A program made the translations under genes and the position numbers. Below, one piece after another: positions 1 to 7,051 of a stretch of 64,000 bases of DNA. The stretch is taken from NCBI RefSeq assembly GCF_014698735.1, contig NZ_JACJTQ010000016.1:58098-122097 (forward strand), given 5' to 3'. The notes under the pieces are model-generated. The model made no database searches. It had not been told where the DNA came from and saw only the letters and a list, made by a program, of their open reading frames with translations. The DNA comes from Anabaena catenula FACHB-362 (GTDB lineage Bacteria > Cyanobacteriota > Cyanobacteriia > Cyanobacteriales > Nostocaceae). The stretch's first letter is position 1, and every line of letters starts with the position of its first letter.

Positions 1-2
1 TA

Positions 3-431
3 AAAAACTGTTTTCTATATTTATTACATAAATCAGACTTAGTACATCGCATAGCCATTGACAGCAAAACCTTCAGCTTATCCCTATATGATTTGAACGG
101 GAAACCAGTCCCCAAACATCGCCTTTCCGCCGGAGAAAAACAACTATTAGCGATCGCATTTTTGTGGGGATTAGCCAAAGTATCAGGAAGACGCTTACCA
201 GTAGCCATAGACACCCCTCTCGGAAGACTAGACTCCTCCCACCGCAACAACCTAGTAGAAAGATACTTCCCCTCAGCCAGCCATCAAGTCATCCTCCTTT
301 CCACCGACACCGAAATCGGCAAAAAAGAATATCAAAACCTCAAAGAAACCGAAGCCATAGCCCGCGAATACCTACTTCAATACAACTCCAGCAAAAGAGA
401 AACCACAATAAAACCAGGTTATTTTTGGTAA
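3..431 (+). CDS. dndD: DNA sulfur modification protein DndD, C-terminal part (cut by the window edge)
   Basis: The frame is open from the first bases, so the N-terminal part of the gene lies outside the window. The visible 142 residues carry an ABC/SMC-type ATPase end: an LSAGEKQ signature motif followed by a Walker B/D-loop segment, AIDTPLGRLD. DndD is the SMC-like ATPase of the Dnd system, which swaps a non-bridging phosphate oxygen for sulfur in the DNA backbone. The identification rests on these motifs and on dndE following 80 bp downstream. The gap contains only short repeat-like text (CTCTGTGACTCTGCGCCTCT). An internal ATG at 93 is in frame but is not the real start. Confidence 0.85.
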   Translation, partial: KNCFLYLLHKSDLVHRIAIDSKTFSLSLYDLNGKPVPKHRLSAGEKQLLAIAFLWGLAKVSGRRLPVAIDTPLGRLDSSHRNNLVERYFPSASHQVILLSTDTEIGKKEYQNLKETEAIAREYLLQYNSSKRETTIKPGYFW

Positions 432-510
432 AAAATTCTCAACTCTTACTCTCTGTGACTCTGCGCCTCTGCGTGAGACAAAATCATATTCTTAATCACC
501 AATCACCAAA

Positions 511-906
511 ATGGAATCACCAATAGAACGAATTAAACTTTCCCAAACAGCCAAAGAACAACTCCTAAAACTCAAACGCAGCACAAAAATTGAACAATGG
601 AACATATTATGTCGGTGGGCGTTTTGTCGTTCTCTCGCTGAAACAACCCCACCTTCTCCCGTACCCATCCCCCAAGATAGCAATGTCGAAATGACATGGC
701 GCGTTTTTGGTGGGGAAATATCTGATATTCTGCTTTTAGCCCTCAAACAACGCTGCTACAACGACGGATTCGATACAGATAGAGAAACTTTAATTACGCA
801 ATTTCGCCTACATTTACATCGTGGAATTGGCTACCTAGCCGGCGATCAGAATATCAAGAAAATTGAAGATTTAATTGCGATCGCCACAAACAAAGTACAA
901 TCCTGA
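511..906 (+). CDS. dndE: DNA sulfur modification protein DndE
   Basis: This 131-residue protein matches the small DndE family in size and pattern: an N-terminal helix (IERIKLSQTAKEQL), a central RWAFCRSL segment, and a C-terminal LHLHRGIGYLAGD motif. DndE is a small DNA-binding protein needed for phosphorothioation together with DndC and DndD. It follows dndD on the same strand, which supports the call. The ATG at 511 comes directly after a short CAATCACC repeat, and I see no strong ribosome binding site. The next gene starts within about 30 bp, so read-through into it is possible although the functions are unrelated. Restriction genes (dndFGH) are not visible here. Confidence 0.85.
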   Translation: MESPIERIKLSQTAKEQLLKLKRSTKIEQWNILCRWAFCRSLAETTPPSPVPIPQDSNVEMTWRVFGGEISDILLLALKQRCYNDGFDTDRETLITQFRLHLHRGIGYLAGDQNIKKIEDLIAIATNKVQS

Positions 907-932
907 TTTTGCACCGTCCACGTCCAGCCAAT

Positions 933-2441
933 ATGAAAGAAATTCAAGCACTCCGACAGGCATTTCAAAGCCGGAAAATGGCTGGTTTGCTGTTGTTAGG
1001 CTTCTCATCCGGCTTACCCCTATTTCTGATTACCCGAACCCTTCAGCTATGGATGAAAGATGCCGAAGTAGATGTAGGCAAAATTACCCTATTTGGATTA
1101 GTCAGCTTACCCTACTCCCTAAAATTCATTTGGTCTCCCCTGGTAGACCGCTTTTCCCCTCCATTTTTAGGTGGGAGAAGAGGTTGGTTGTTTTTAACCC
1201 AAATCGGTTTAGTCATTGCTATTGCCTCAATGGCACTGCAAACACCCACCCAAAATACACAAGTCTTAATGATCCTGGCAATTACATCGTTTGTGATTGC
1301 CTTTTTAAGTGCCACCCAGGATATTGTTGGTGATGCTTACCGGACAGAGATTTTGAACCCATTGGAATTAGAAACTGGTGCCTCACTGTGGGTTCTAGGT
1401 TATCGTGTCGCCCTCTTTGTCGCCTTTTCCCTAGCTGCTGGGTTAGCAGCGTTTTTACCTTGGAATATCGTTTATTTGGTGATGGCAGGATTTATGCTAG
1501 TGGGTGTGTTTACCACCCTATGGGTTCCAGGAGAACTAAAACCAGAAAATACATCCACAAATCATGCAGCTTTAAAATTTAAAGATATCATATTTCTCTT
1601 CATCATCCTCAGCGTCATCATTGGCTTAGTCGGTGGCGTAATTTCTGAATATATCCCCTTAAAAATCTTTTATTGGATTTTGGGTAGTTTGCTTGTCGCG
1701 TGGATTGGTGCATCATTCATCATACCCCAACCACAACTCGATGACCAACAACGAACCCTAACCCCACAAACATTACAAGAAGCAGTGATCCTGCCACTAC
1801 AAATCTTTTTTAAGCAATTTGGATTAACAAAATCAATTTTAATCCTAGTTTTTATTGTTCTTTACAAACTAGGTGACTCCCTAGTGGGAATAACCGCCAA
1901 CTTATTTGCCAAAGAAATTGAATTTGATAACACAGAACTAGCAACAGTCTACATCATCGGCCTAGTAGCCACTACCGTTGGAGTCATCTTAGGTGGGATA
2001 ATAATGTCCAGAATCGGCATCAATCGCGCCCTGTGGATATTTGGTGTACTGCAATTACTCAGCAACTTGGGTTATTATGCACTAGCTATTACTGGCAAAG
2101 ATTACTCCATGTTAGCGATCGCCATCATGATTGAAAACACCAGTGCCGGATTAGTCACAGTAGCGACAGTAGCCTATTTAATGAGTCTCTGTAGCCATAA
2201 CTTCACCACCACTCAATTTGCTCTATTTTCTAGCCTCATGGCTCTGAGTCGAGACGTTCTTTCAGCACCCGCAGGAGATTGGGCAAAAGCCACCGGCTGG
2301 CCTTCATTTTTCTTGCTTTCCATAGTAGCAGCCTTACCCGGCTTACTACTTTTACCCATTGTGGCCCCCTGGAATCCCAAACCAATGGCAGCAACCAGAC
2401 CAGGACTAGAAGAAGAAGAGGATATATGGGGAACCAAGTAG
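933..2441 (+). CDS. MFS transporter, AmpG/PAT-like
   Basis: About 502 residues with some 12 hydrophobic segments. The N-terminus (SSGLPLFLITRTLQLWMKD, then SLPYSLKFIWSPLVDR) is characteristic of the AmpG/acetyl-CoA-transporter (PAT) branch of the major facilitator superfamily. AmpG imports muropeptides in enterobacteria; the cyanobacterial substrate is not known to me. The loop ATQDIVGDAYR fits the conserved ATQD motif of this branch. I chose the ATG at 933 (MKEIQALRQ); an in-frame TTG at 909, just after the dndE stop, is possible. The 3' end overlaps the next gene by 16 bp, which suggests co-transcription. Confidence 0.8.
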   Translation: MKEIQALRQAFQSRKMAGLLLLGFSSGLPLFLITRTLQLWMKDAEVDVGKITLFGLVSLPYSLKFIWSPLVDRFSPPFLGGRRGWLFLTQIGLVIAIASMALQTPTQNTQVLMILAITSFVIAFLSATQDIVGDAYRTEILNPLELETGASLWVLGYRVALFVAFSLAAGLAAFLPWNIVYLVMAGFMLVGVFTTLWVPGELKPENTSTNHAALKFKDIIFLFIILSVIIGLVGGVISEYIPLKIFYWILGSLLVAWIGASFIIPQPQLDDQQRTLTPQTLQEAVILPLQIFFKQFGLTKSILILVFIVLYKLGDSLVGITANLFAKEIEFDNTELATVYIIGLVATTVGVILGGIIMSRIGINRALWIFGVLQLLSNLGYYALAITGKDYSMLAIAIMIENTSAGLVTVATVAYLMSLCSHNFTTTQFALFSSLMALSRDVLSAPAGDWAKATGWPSFFLLSIVAALPGLLLLPIVAPWNPKPMAATRPGLEEEEDIWGTK

Positions 2442-2827
2442 TCATTCTTGTCGGTACATTCGTCCTCATCGTCACAGGTTTATTACTGGGCTACGTACTC
2501 TCCCAGTTAGTTCTAGGATTTCTAGGGTTTAACCTCCTCACTCTCCTAGGCACAATCAGCCTAATTTTAATTTTTGGCACACTCTATTACGTCTTATTTT
2601 GGCAGTTGCGGCGAGAGCCATCACAGCCATTCAAAGGCAGCATACCAAACCAGGTAGACGAAGAAATCACCGGTAATTATTTGAAAAACCGACTGATTGC
2701 TAGATTATCTGGTGATGTCGCCGCTGCCGAAAGGTTAATTGAGCAGGCCAAGCAGAATTATCCTGGTATGCCAGAAAATTGGTATTGTGAAAGGGTACTA
2801 GATGATTTGGATCGTGATCAGCGTTAA
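2426..2827 (+). CDS. Small two-helix membrane protein of unknown function
   Basis: 133 residues. Two hydrophobic helices (about residues 5-27 and 36-58) are followed by a soluble tail containing GNYLKNRLIARLSGD and AAAERLIEQAK. The tail resembles a short helical-hairpin segment seen in many cyanobacterial hypothetical proteins. The ATG at 2426 lies inside the preceding transporter gene (16-bp overlap), so translation is probably coupled. A longer in-frame opening reaches back to 2279, but its N-terminus is only a shadow of the transporter gene. I do not recognise a function. Confidence 0.65.
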   Translation: MGNQVVILVGTFVLIVTGLLLGYVLSQLVLGFLGFNLLTLLGTISLILIFGTLYYVLFWQLRREPSQPFKGSIPNQVDEEITGNYLKNRLIARLSGDVAAAERLIEQAKQNYPGMPENWYCERVLDDLDRDQR

Positions 2828-2873
2828 AACTGTCAGCTTTTTGAATTGTGAATTGTGAATTTTGAATTTGTTT

Positions 2874-3017
2874 ATGGCTATATTTCGTCAATACATCGCC
2901 CCTTTGCTCGCAGTGCTGATATTTACCTTTGCTTTAGTAGCAGTCAGCGCTCGCATCTTTTTACCCTCCGATATGGCAGCACCAGCACCAATTGGAATGG
3001 TAATTGGTAATTGGTAA
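2874..3017 (+). CDS. Small single-helix membrane protein, C-terminus running into a repeat array
   Basis: A 47-codon frame beginning ATG GCT ATA TTT. It encodes one transmembrane helix (about residues 9-30, with the core APLLAVLIFTFALVAVSA), followed by RIFLPSDMAAPAPI. It lies 46 bp after the preceding membrane-protein gene on the same strand. The last residues (VIGNW) and the stop codon come from the ATTGGTAATTGG repeat that starts here, so the C-terminus has probably drifted. The hydrophobic pattern and the PSDMAAPAP end look like a real conserved small protein rather than chance, but I cannot assign a function. Confidence 0.5.
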   Translation: MAIFRQYIAPLLAVLIFTFALVAVSARIFLPSDMAAPAPIGMVIGNW

Positions 3018-3081
3018 TTGGTCATTGGTGATTGGTGATTGGTGATTGGTGATTGGTCATTGGTGATTGGTCATTGGTAAT
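3000..3081 (+). repeat. Short tandem repeat array, ATTGGTN heptamers
   Basis: Roughly eleven head-to-tail copies of ATTGGT followed by a variable base (A, C or G). This is the STRR class common in Nostoc-type genomes. It overlaps the stop codon of the small membrane protein to its left. Confidence 0.9.
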
Positions 3082-3168
3082 TAAGTTATTCTTCATTTTC
3101 ACCGCGTCACCGCGTCCCCGTGTCTCCCCATCTCCCCACCCACCTCCCCATCGCCCCCTTTTTGAATT

Positions 3169-3675
3169 TTGAATTCCTTACTACCCGGCTACAACATTCG
3201 CCGAGGCTCAACCATAGATCGCGCCCTCCTCGTCAAGTTCATGCAGCGAACTTACGAGGATATGTTCCCTAATCAAGATTTTTCCCACCTCGCCCTTACA
3301 GTTGAGCAATATTTCTCCACCCATACCCCTTTATGGTGGGTACATGAAGAAGCCAGGGAGCATGAAGCAGGGAGCAGGGGAGATCAATTTTCACCGCTGC
3401 CCCCTTCCCCCGTAGCCTGCCTCTGGGTGGGTAATGCCATAGACCAATTACAGGGCGATCGCCATGTTCATATTTTTCTCCTCTATGTTGCCCCAGAACA
3501 TCGCCGCAGAGGTATTGGTACAGCCTTAATGAACCATATAGAAAATTGGGCAAAACAAAGGGGCGATCGCCAAATCGGACTACAAGTATTTCAGTCCAAC
3601 ACAGCAGCATTACAGCTTTATCATCAGCTTGGTTATCAAACACAATCCCTGTGGATGATAAAATCTTTCCGTTAG
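3169..3675 (+). CDS. GNAT-family N-acetyltransferase with an internal repeat-derived insertion
   Basis: 168 residues with the acetyl-CoA binding motif A of GNAT enzymes, RRRGIGTALM (residues 112-121), followed by the usual GLQVFQSNTAALQLYHQLGY C-terminal pattern. The acceptor substrate is unknown. The start is TTG at 3169, giving MNSLLPGYNIRRG; no better ATG lies upstream. Residues about 61-82 (3349-3414) are low complexity. They derive from the intergenic text type GGAGCAGGGGAG...CCCCCTTCCCCC, which appears to have been inserted in frame between two beta-strands. Whether the enzyme remains active cannot be told from sequence. Confidence 0.75.
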   Translation: MNSLLPGYNIRRGSTIDRALLVKFMQRTYEDMFPNQDFSHLALTVEQYFSTHTPLWWVHEEAREHEAGSRGDQFSPLPPSPVACLWVGNAIDQLQGDRHVHIFLLYVAPEHRRRGIGTALMNHIENWAKQRGDRQIGLQVFQSNTAALQLYHQLGYQTQSLWMIKSFR

Positions 3676-3771
3676 CCTGTAAAATGAGATAACTAAATAT
3701 CTATCAGGGTTTTTCTGGCTGGTATAGGGGGTTATCAGTTGATCCCTAGTGGGGATAGAAATAGAAAAATT

Positions 3772-4530
3772 ATGTACGACGAAGACGACCTAAGCCTACT
3801 TGATGCCGGGGTGGAGCTAGAAAGCCCCCTAGACCACATAGAGCCACTTACTGCTGAATCAGAAGTGGTAAAACCTGATCCTGAATTAATGTTGGCACTC
3901 CTGGAAAATCCCCAGTCCCAGCAACGAATGTTAGCTGCGCGTGCTTTTTGTGATATTCAAGATCAACGAGCCATTCCCCATCTAATTCGCTTACTAACCG
4001 ATAACTGCCCCCTTGTGCGAGTCAGTGCAGCCTATGCCATCGGACGTAATCCCAGCCAGGATGCAGTTGAGCCATTAATTACTCAACTTAACCGCGATTT
4101 TAATGGCTATGTCCGAAAAGGCATAGTTTGGGCTTTAGGAAATTGCCGCGATCGCCGTTCCTTAATCCCCCTCACCAACGCTTTAAGAACCGATATTTCC
4201 GCCGTGCGTCTCTGGGCAGCAAGCGCCTTAGCACAGATGGCAGGAGTGAGTTATGAGGCAGTTGTGGGCGCAATTCCCGCCCTCATTGAAGCCCTAGTTC
4301 AAGACCCCATAGCCGCAGTACGCAGTAACAGTGCTTGGACAATTGGTCAACTGTGCAAAGAACTTCCTTCTAATGTAGTTTATGCCACAGCCATTGATGC
4401 CTTAATTCAAGCCTTTGCCGAAGACAAAGATTTAGGAGTACGAGAAGACGCAAAAGCATCACTTTTAGGAGTGGGCGATCCTCGTGGTTTGCAGTTAATT
4501 GAAACCCTCGAACAAGAAGGCTGGTTTTAA
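3772..4530 (+). CDS. HEAT-repeat protein (PBS-lyase-type repeats)
   Basis: 252 residues from ATG 3772. An acidic N-terminal stretch of about 40 residues is followed by at least five HEAT-like helical repeats, such as RAIPHLIRLLTDNCPLVRVS, DAVEPLITQL, SLIPLTNALRTDISAVRLWA and AIPALIEALVQD. This repeat class includes the phycobilin lyase subunits (CpcE/F type) and many scaffolding proteins of cyanobacteria. I see no specific marker for a lyase, so the role is left open. A TTG at 3739 would add 11 residues but is less likely. The gene stands alone, followed by a repeat element. Confidence 0.75.
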   Translation: MYDEDDLSLLDAGVELESPLDHIEPLTAESEVVKPDPELMLALLENPQSQQRMLAARAFCDIQDQRAIPHLIRLLTDNCPLVRVSAAYAIGRNPSQDAVEPLITQLNRDFNGYVRKGIVWALGNCRDRRSLIPLTNALRTDISAVRLWAASALAQMAGVSYEAVVGAIPALIEALVQDPIAAVRSNSAWTIGQLCKELPSNVVYATAIDALIQAFAEDKDLGVREDAKASLLGVGDPRGLQLIETLEQEGWF

Positions 4531-4532
4531 TT

Positions 4533-4702
4533 TAAGAATTCAGGAGTCAGGAGTCAGGAGTCAGGAGTTAGAATGCTTATGAAATGAAGAATAGAGAGAA
4601 GTGAGATTTTATCAAAATTCTCAAAACTGACTCGAAAAGCCTTTATTTTCATGAACCGCAGGTCTGCGTAGCGTCTTCTGTATTCTCTATCCTGAATACT
4701 TA
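4533..4702 (+). mobile_element. MITE-like interspersed repeat, copy A
   Basis: A 170-bp stretch bounded by imperfect terminal inverted repeats: TAAGAATTCAGGA at the left and TCCTGAATACTTA at the right. A second copy in the opposite orientation lies at 62614-62776 and matches through almost its whole length, including the GAGTCAG heptamers, GAATGCTTATGAAATGAAG, CTTTATT, and ACCGCAGGTCTGCGTAGC. There is no coding capacity, so any mobility would need a transposase supplied in trans. Confidence 0.75.
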
Positions 4703-4733
4703 CCAATTACCAATTACCAATCACCAATCACCA
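4701..4733 (+). repeat. Short tandem repeat, CAATTAC/CAATCAC heptamers
   Basis: Four to five heptamer units (CCAATTA, CCAATCA) abut MITE copy A. On the minus strand they encode the last residues and stop codon of the uracil-DNA glycosylase gene. Confidence 0.8.
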
Positions 4734-5401
4734 ACTTCCCAATCAATCTCCGGTTTGCCCCAAGCACCTAAGGCTGAATTAATAGCTGAAAATGGCTTAC
4801 TACCAAAAAAGCCGTTCCGTGCAGAAAGTGGTGAAGGATGGGCTGACTGTATAACTTTATGTCGATTTGTATCTATCAACTTCAACTTCTTTTGTGCATA
4901 TCCACCCCAAAGCACAAAGACAACAGGATCTTTTTTCTGGTTAACTTTGCTAATCACCGCATCTGTAAATATTTCCCAACCTTGATTCTTGTGAGAATTT
5001 GGTGTATGCGCCCTCACAGTCAGCACCGCATTCAGCATCAGCATACCCTGTTTAGCCCATTGCACCAGATAACCATGATTGGGGATATCACAACCTAAAT
5101 CAGCTTTGAGTTCTTTAAAAATATTCACCAGAGAAGGGGGTGGTTTGATGCCAGGTTTGACGGAAAAGCATAATCCATGTGCCTGGTTTTGATCATGGTA
5201 GGGATCTTGCCCTAACAACAACACATTCACTTGTTCATAGGGTGTCAAATCAAAGGCAGAAAAGACATTTTCTTCAGGTGGATAAATAGTATAAGACAGC
5301 CTATCTTCTGCCAAAAAATCTTGGAGTTTACCAAAATAGGGTTTATGGAATTCTTCAGCTAAAACTGCTTGCCAAGAACTGGGAAGTTGGATATTTTTCA
5401 T
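4721..5401 (-). CDS. ung: Uracil-DNA glycosylase, family 1
   Basis: 226 residues, the normal length for UDG. It removes uracil from DNA as the first step of base-excision repair. The water-activating motif GQDPYHD is at residues 64-70 (catalytic Asp66), and the DNA-intercalation loop HPSPLSA begins at His188, so the enzyme should be active. The start overlaps the stop of the cupin gene by 4 bp (ATGA), so the two are probably translated together. The C-terminal residues VGDW and the stop come from a CAATCACC-type repeat, so the tail has drifted relative to orthologues. Confidence 0.95.
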   Translation of the reverse strand: MKNIQLPSSWQAVLAEEFHKPYFGKLQDFLAEDRLSYTIYPPEENVFSAFDLTPYEQVNVLLLGQDPYHDQNQAHGLCFSVKPGIKPPPSLVNIFKELKADLGCDIPNHGYLVQWAKQGMLMLNAVLTVRAHTPNSHKNQGWEIFTDAVISKVNQKKDPVVFVLWGGYAQKKLKLIDTNRHKVIQSAHPSPLSARNGFFGSKPFSAINSALGAWGKPEIDWEVGDW

Positions 5402-5787
5402 GAAACTGAAGATAGCTCAAAAGGACGCTCTGTATCATCTTCACCCAAATACTCACCATTTTGAATTTCTAGAATTATTAGGGGAATAGATCCAGGATTT
5501 TCCACCTGATGTAGCGTTGCTGCTGGTACATAGGTTGACTGGTTGCAATTGAGCAATATTTCTTCATTACCACAAGTTACCTTGGCTACGCCAGAAACTA
5601 CAATCCAATGTTCATGGCGATGATAATGGATTTGTGGTTTAATGCCGTGTCGAGACTTAATTTCCACACGACTAATTCTATAATTTTCGCCCTCTTCTAT
5701 AACTTCCACATTACCCCAGTAACGTTCGCCTGAATGGGAAGAAGTTGGATTTATATTGGACTCAACCTCATTTGTATGCTGATTCAT
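5398..5787 (-). CDS. Cupin-domain protein, mannose-6-phosphate isomerase type II-like
   Basis: 129 residues forming a single cupin barrel. The sequence YWGNVEVIEEGENYRISRVE, then HYHRHEHWIVVSGVAKV with metal-binding histidines and a Glu, followed by PAATLHQVENPG, matches the C-terminal domain of bifunctional mannose-1-phosphate guanylyltransferase/isomerases. Here it stands alone without the nucleotidyltransferase half, as in many cyanobacteria. The likely role is sugar-phosphate metabolism for nucleotide-sugar supply, which is inference. I chose the ATG at 5787; a longer form would start at 5802. It overlaps ung by 4 bp. Confidence 0.8.
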   Translation of the reverse strand: MNQHTNEVESNINPTSSHSGERYWGNVEVIEEGENYRISRVEIKSRHGIKPQIHYHRHEHWIVVSGVAKVTCGNEEILLNCNQSTYVPAATLHQVENPGSIPLIILEIQNGEYLGEDDTERPFELSSVS

Positions 5788-5822
5788 AACTAATTTCTCC
5801 ACTTTACAAAATTTTAGATTTT

Positions 5823-7034
5823 TTAGATATAAAAGCTTTTTTTAGAAAACAACAAGTTTTCAAATTCTAATACTGGTAATGCCCGACTGAATACAAAACC
5901 TTGGATAGCATCACATTTTTCTTGGCGGAGAAAAGATAATTCTGCTTCTGTTTCTACACCTTCAGCAATTATCTTGAGATTTAGTTCATGTCCCATTTTA
6001 ATCAAGAATTTAGTAATAGCTGATTTGTGATCATCATGAGTAATATTTTGAATAAAAGAACGGTCAATTTTGAGTGTATTCATAGGAAAATGACTTATAT
6101 AGCTTAATGAAGCCTGTCCAGTCCCAAAATCATCAACTGCAATTTTGATGCCCAAGGAGCGTAATTGATTCATGGTAACAATCGCACTATTAACATCTTG
6201 CATGACCATTGTTTCTGTCAATTCAATTTCTAGTCCAGGATTTTCCAAATTATTCAACTCGATCAATTCAACGATTGTGGTAATCAAATCTGGTTGATTA
6301 AACTCAATTGCCGATAAATTGACAGCTATAGTTAAATAATTAATTCCCGAATCCTGCCAAATTTTAATTTGTTGACAAACTTTGTTTAATACCCATTTAT
6401 CAATATTGACAATCAAACCATTGTATTCGGCTAAACGAATAAATTCATTAGGTGATATTGAACCCAATTCCCTACTTTGCCAACGTAACAAGCTTTCAGC
6501 ACCGATTATTTCACCACTAGATATATCAATAATTGGTTGATAATAAATTTCAAATTCTTGAAAATTATCTTGTTGGATTGCCCAACGTAATTTTGGTTCT
6601 AAAATTTGCATTCTCTCAGTTAATTGATAAGCCTTATTCTGAGTCGATAAAGATTTTTTCAAATTTGCATACTTTTCCAATTTAGTCATGATCGCATTCA
6701 ATAATTCAGCCCTGGTGAATGGCTTAGTTAGATAATCATCTGCGCCCATATCCATACCTTGACGAAAGTCAGCTTTTGCAGATTTAGCAGTCAAGAAAAT
6801 AAAGGGAATGGCCGCAGTTAATGGCTCTTGTCGTAAAGCTGTTAATACTCCATATCCATCCAATTCTGGCATCATCATGTCACATAAAATTAAATCTGGT
6901 ATTTCAGACATAGCTAAATGTAATCCTATTCTGCCATTAGCAGCAGCAATTGTTTGAAAATCCTCAGCAGCTAGTAAATCTAAAAGATTTTCACGAACAG
7001 ATTCTTCATCTTCAATTATTAAAATTTTAGGCAT
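5823..7034 (-). CDS. Response regulator with EAL c-di-GMP phosphodiesterase domain
   Basis: 403 residues. The receiver domain (1-122) has phospho-acceptor Asp52 and the switch Lys in LTKPF. A short coiled linker (123-150) leads to an EAL domain (155-400). The signature reads E-S-L at 180-182. Key catalytic residues appear intact: the ELTE motif (271-274), the DDFGTG motif (301-306), Lys322 and the AEGVE motif (357-361). This predicts an active, phosphorylation-controlled phosphodiesterase that degrades cyclic di-GMP. The gene starts 17 bp after the end of the large histidine kinase gene on the same strand, so that kinase is probably its partner. Confidence 0.9.
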   Translation of the reverse strand: MPKILIIEDEESVRENLLDLLAAEDFQTIAAANGRIGLHLAMSEIPDLILCDMMMPELDGYGVLTALRQEPLTAAIPFIFLTAKSAKADFRQGMDMGADDYLTKPFTRAELLNAIMTKLEKYANLKKSLSTQNKAYQLTERMQILEPKLRWAIQQDNFQEFEIYYQPIIDISSGEIIGAESLLRWQSRELGSISPNEFIRLAEYNGLIVNIDKWVLNKVCQQIKIWQDSGINYLTIAVNLSAIEFNQPDLITTIVELIELNNLENPGLEIELTETMVMQDVNSAIVTMNQLRSLGIKIAVDDFGTGQASLSYISHFPMNTLKIDRSFIQNITHDDHKSAITKFLIKMGHELNLKIIAEGVETEAELSFLRQEKCDAIQGFVFSRALPVLEFENLLFSKKSFYI

Positions 7035-7051
7035 AATTTACCTCACTCATA

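Noticed and set aside
164..526. 120-codon frame overlapping dndD
   Set aside because: It lies in another register of the clearly coding dndD frame and is rich in Ser/Pro/Arg/His with no family pattern.
3000..3081. Regular repeat spacing suggesting a CRISPR array
   Set aside because: The units are 7 bp long with no spacers; this and the other heptamer arrays are STRRs.
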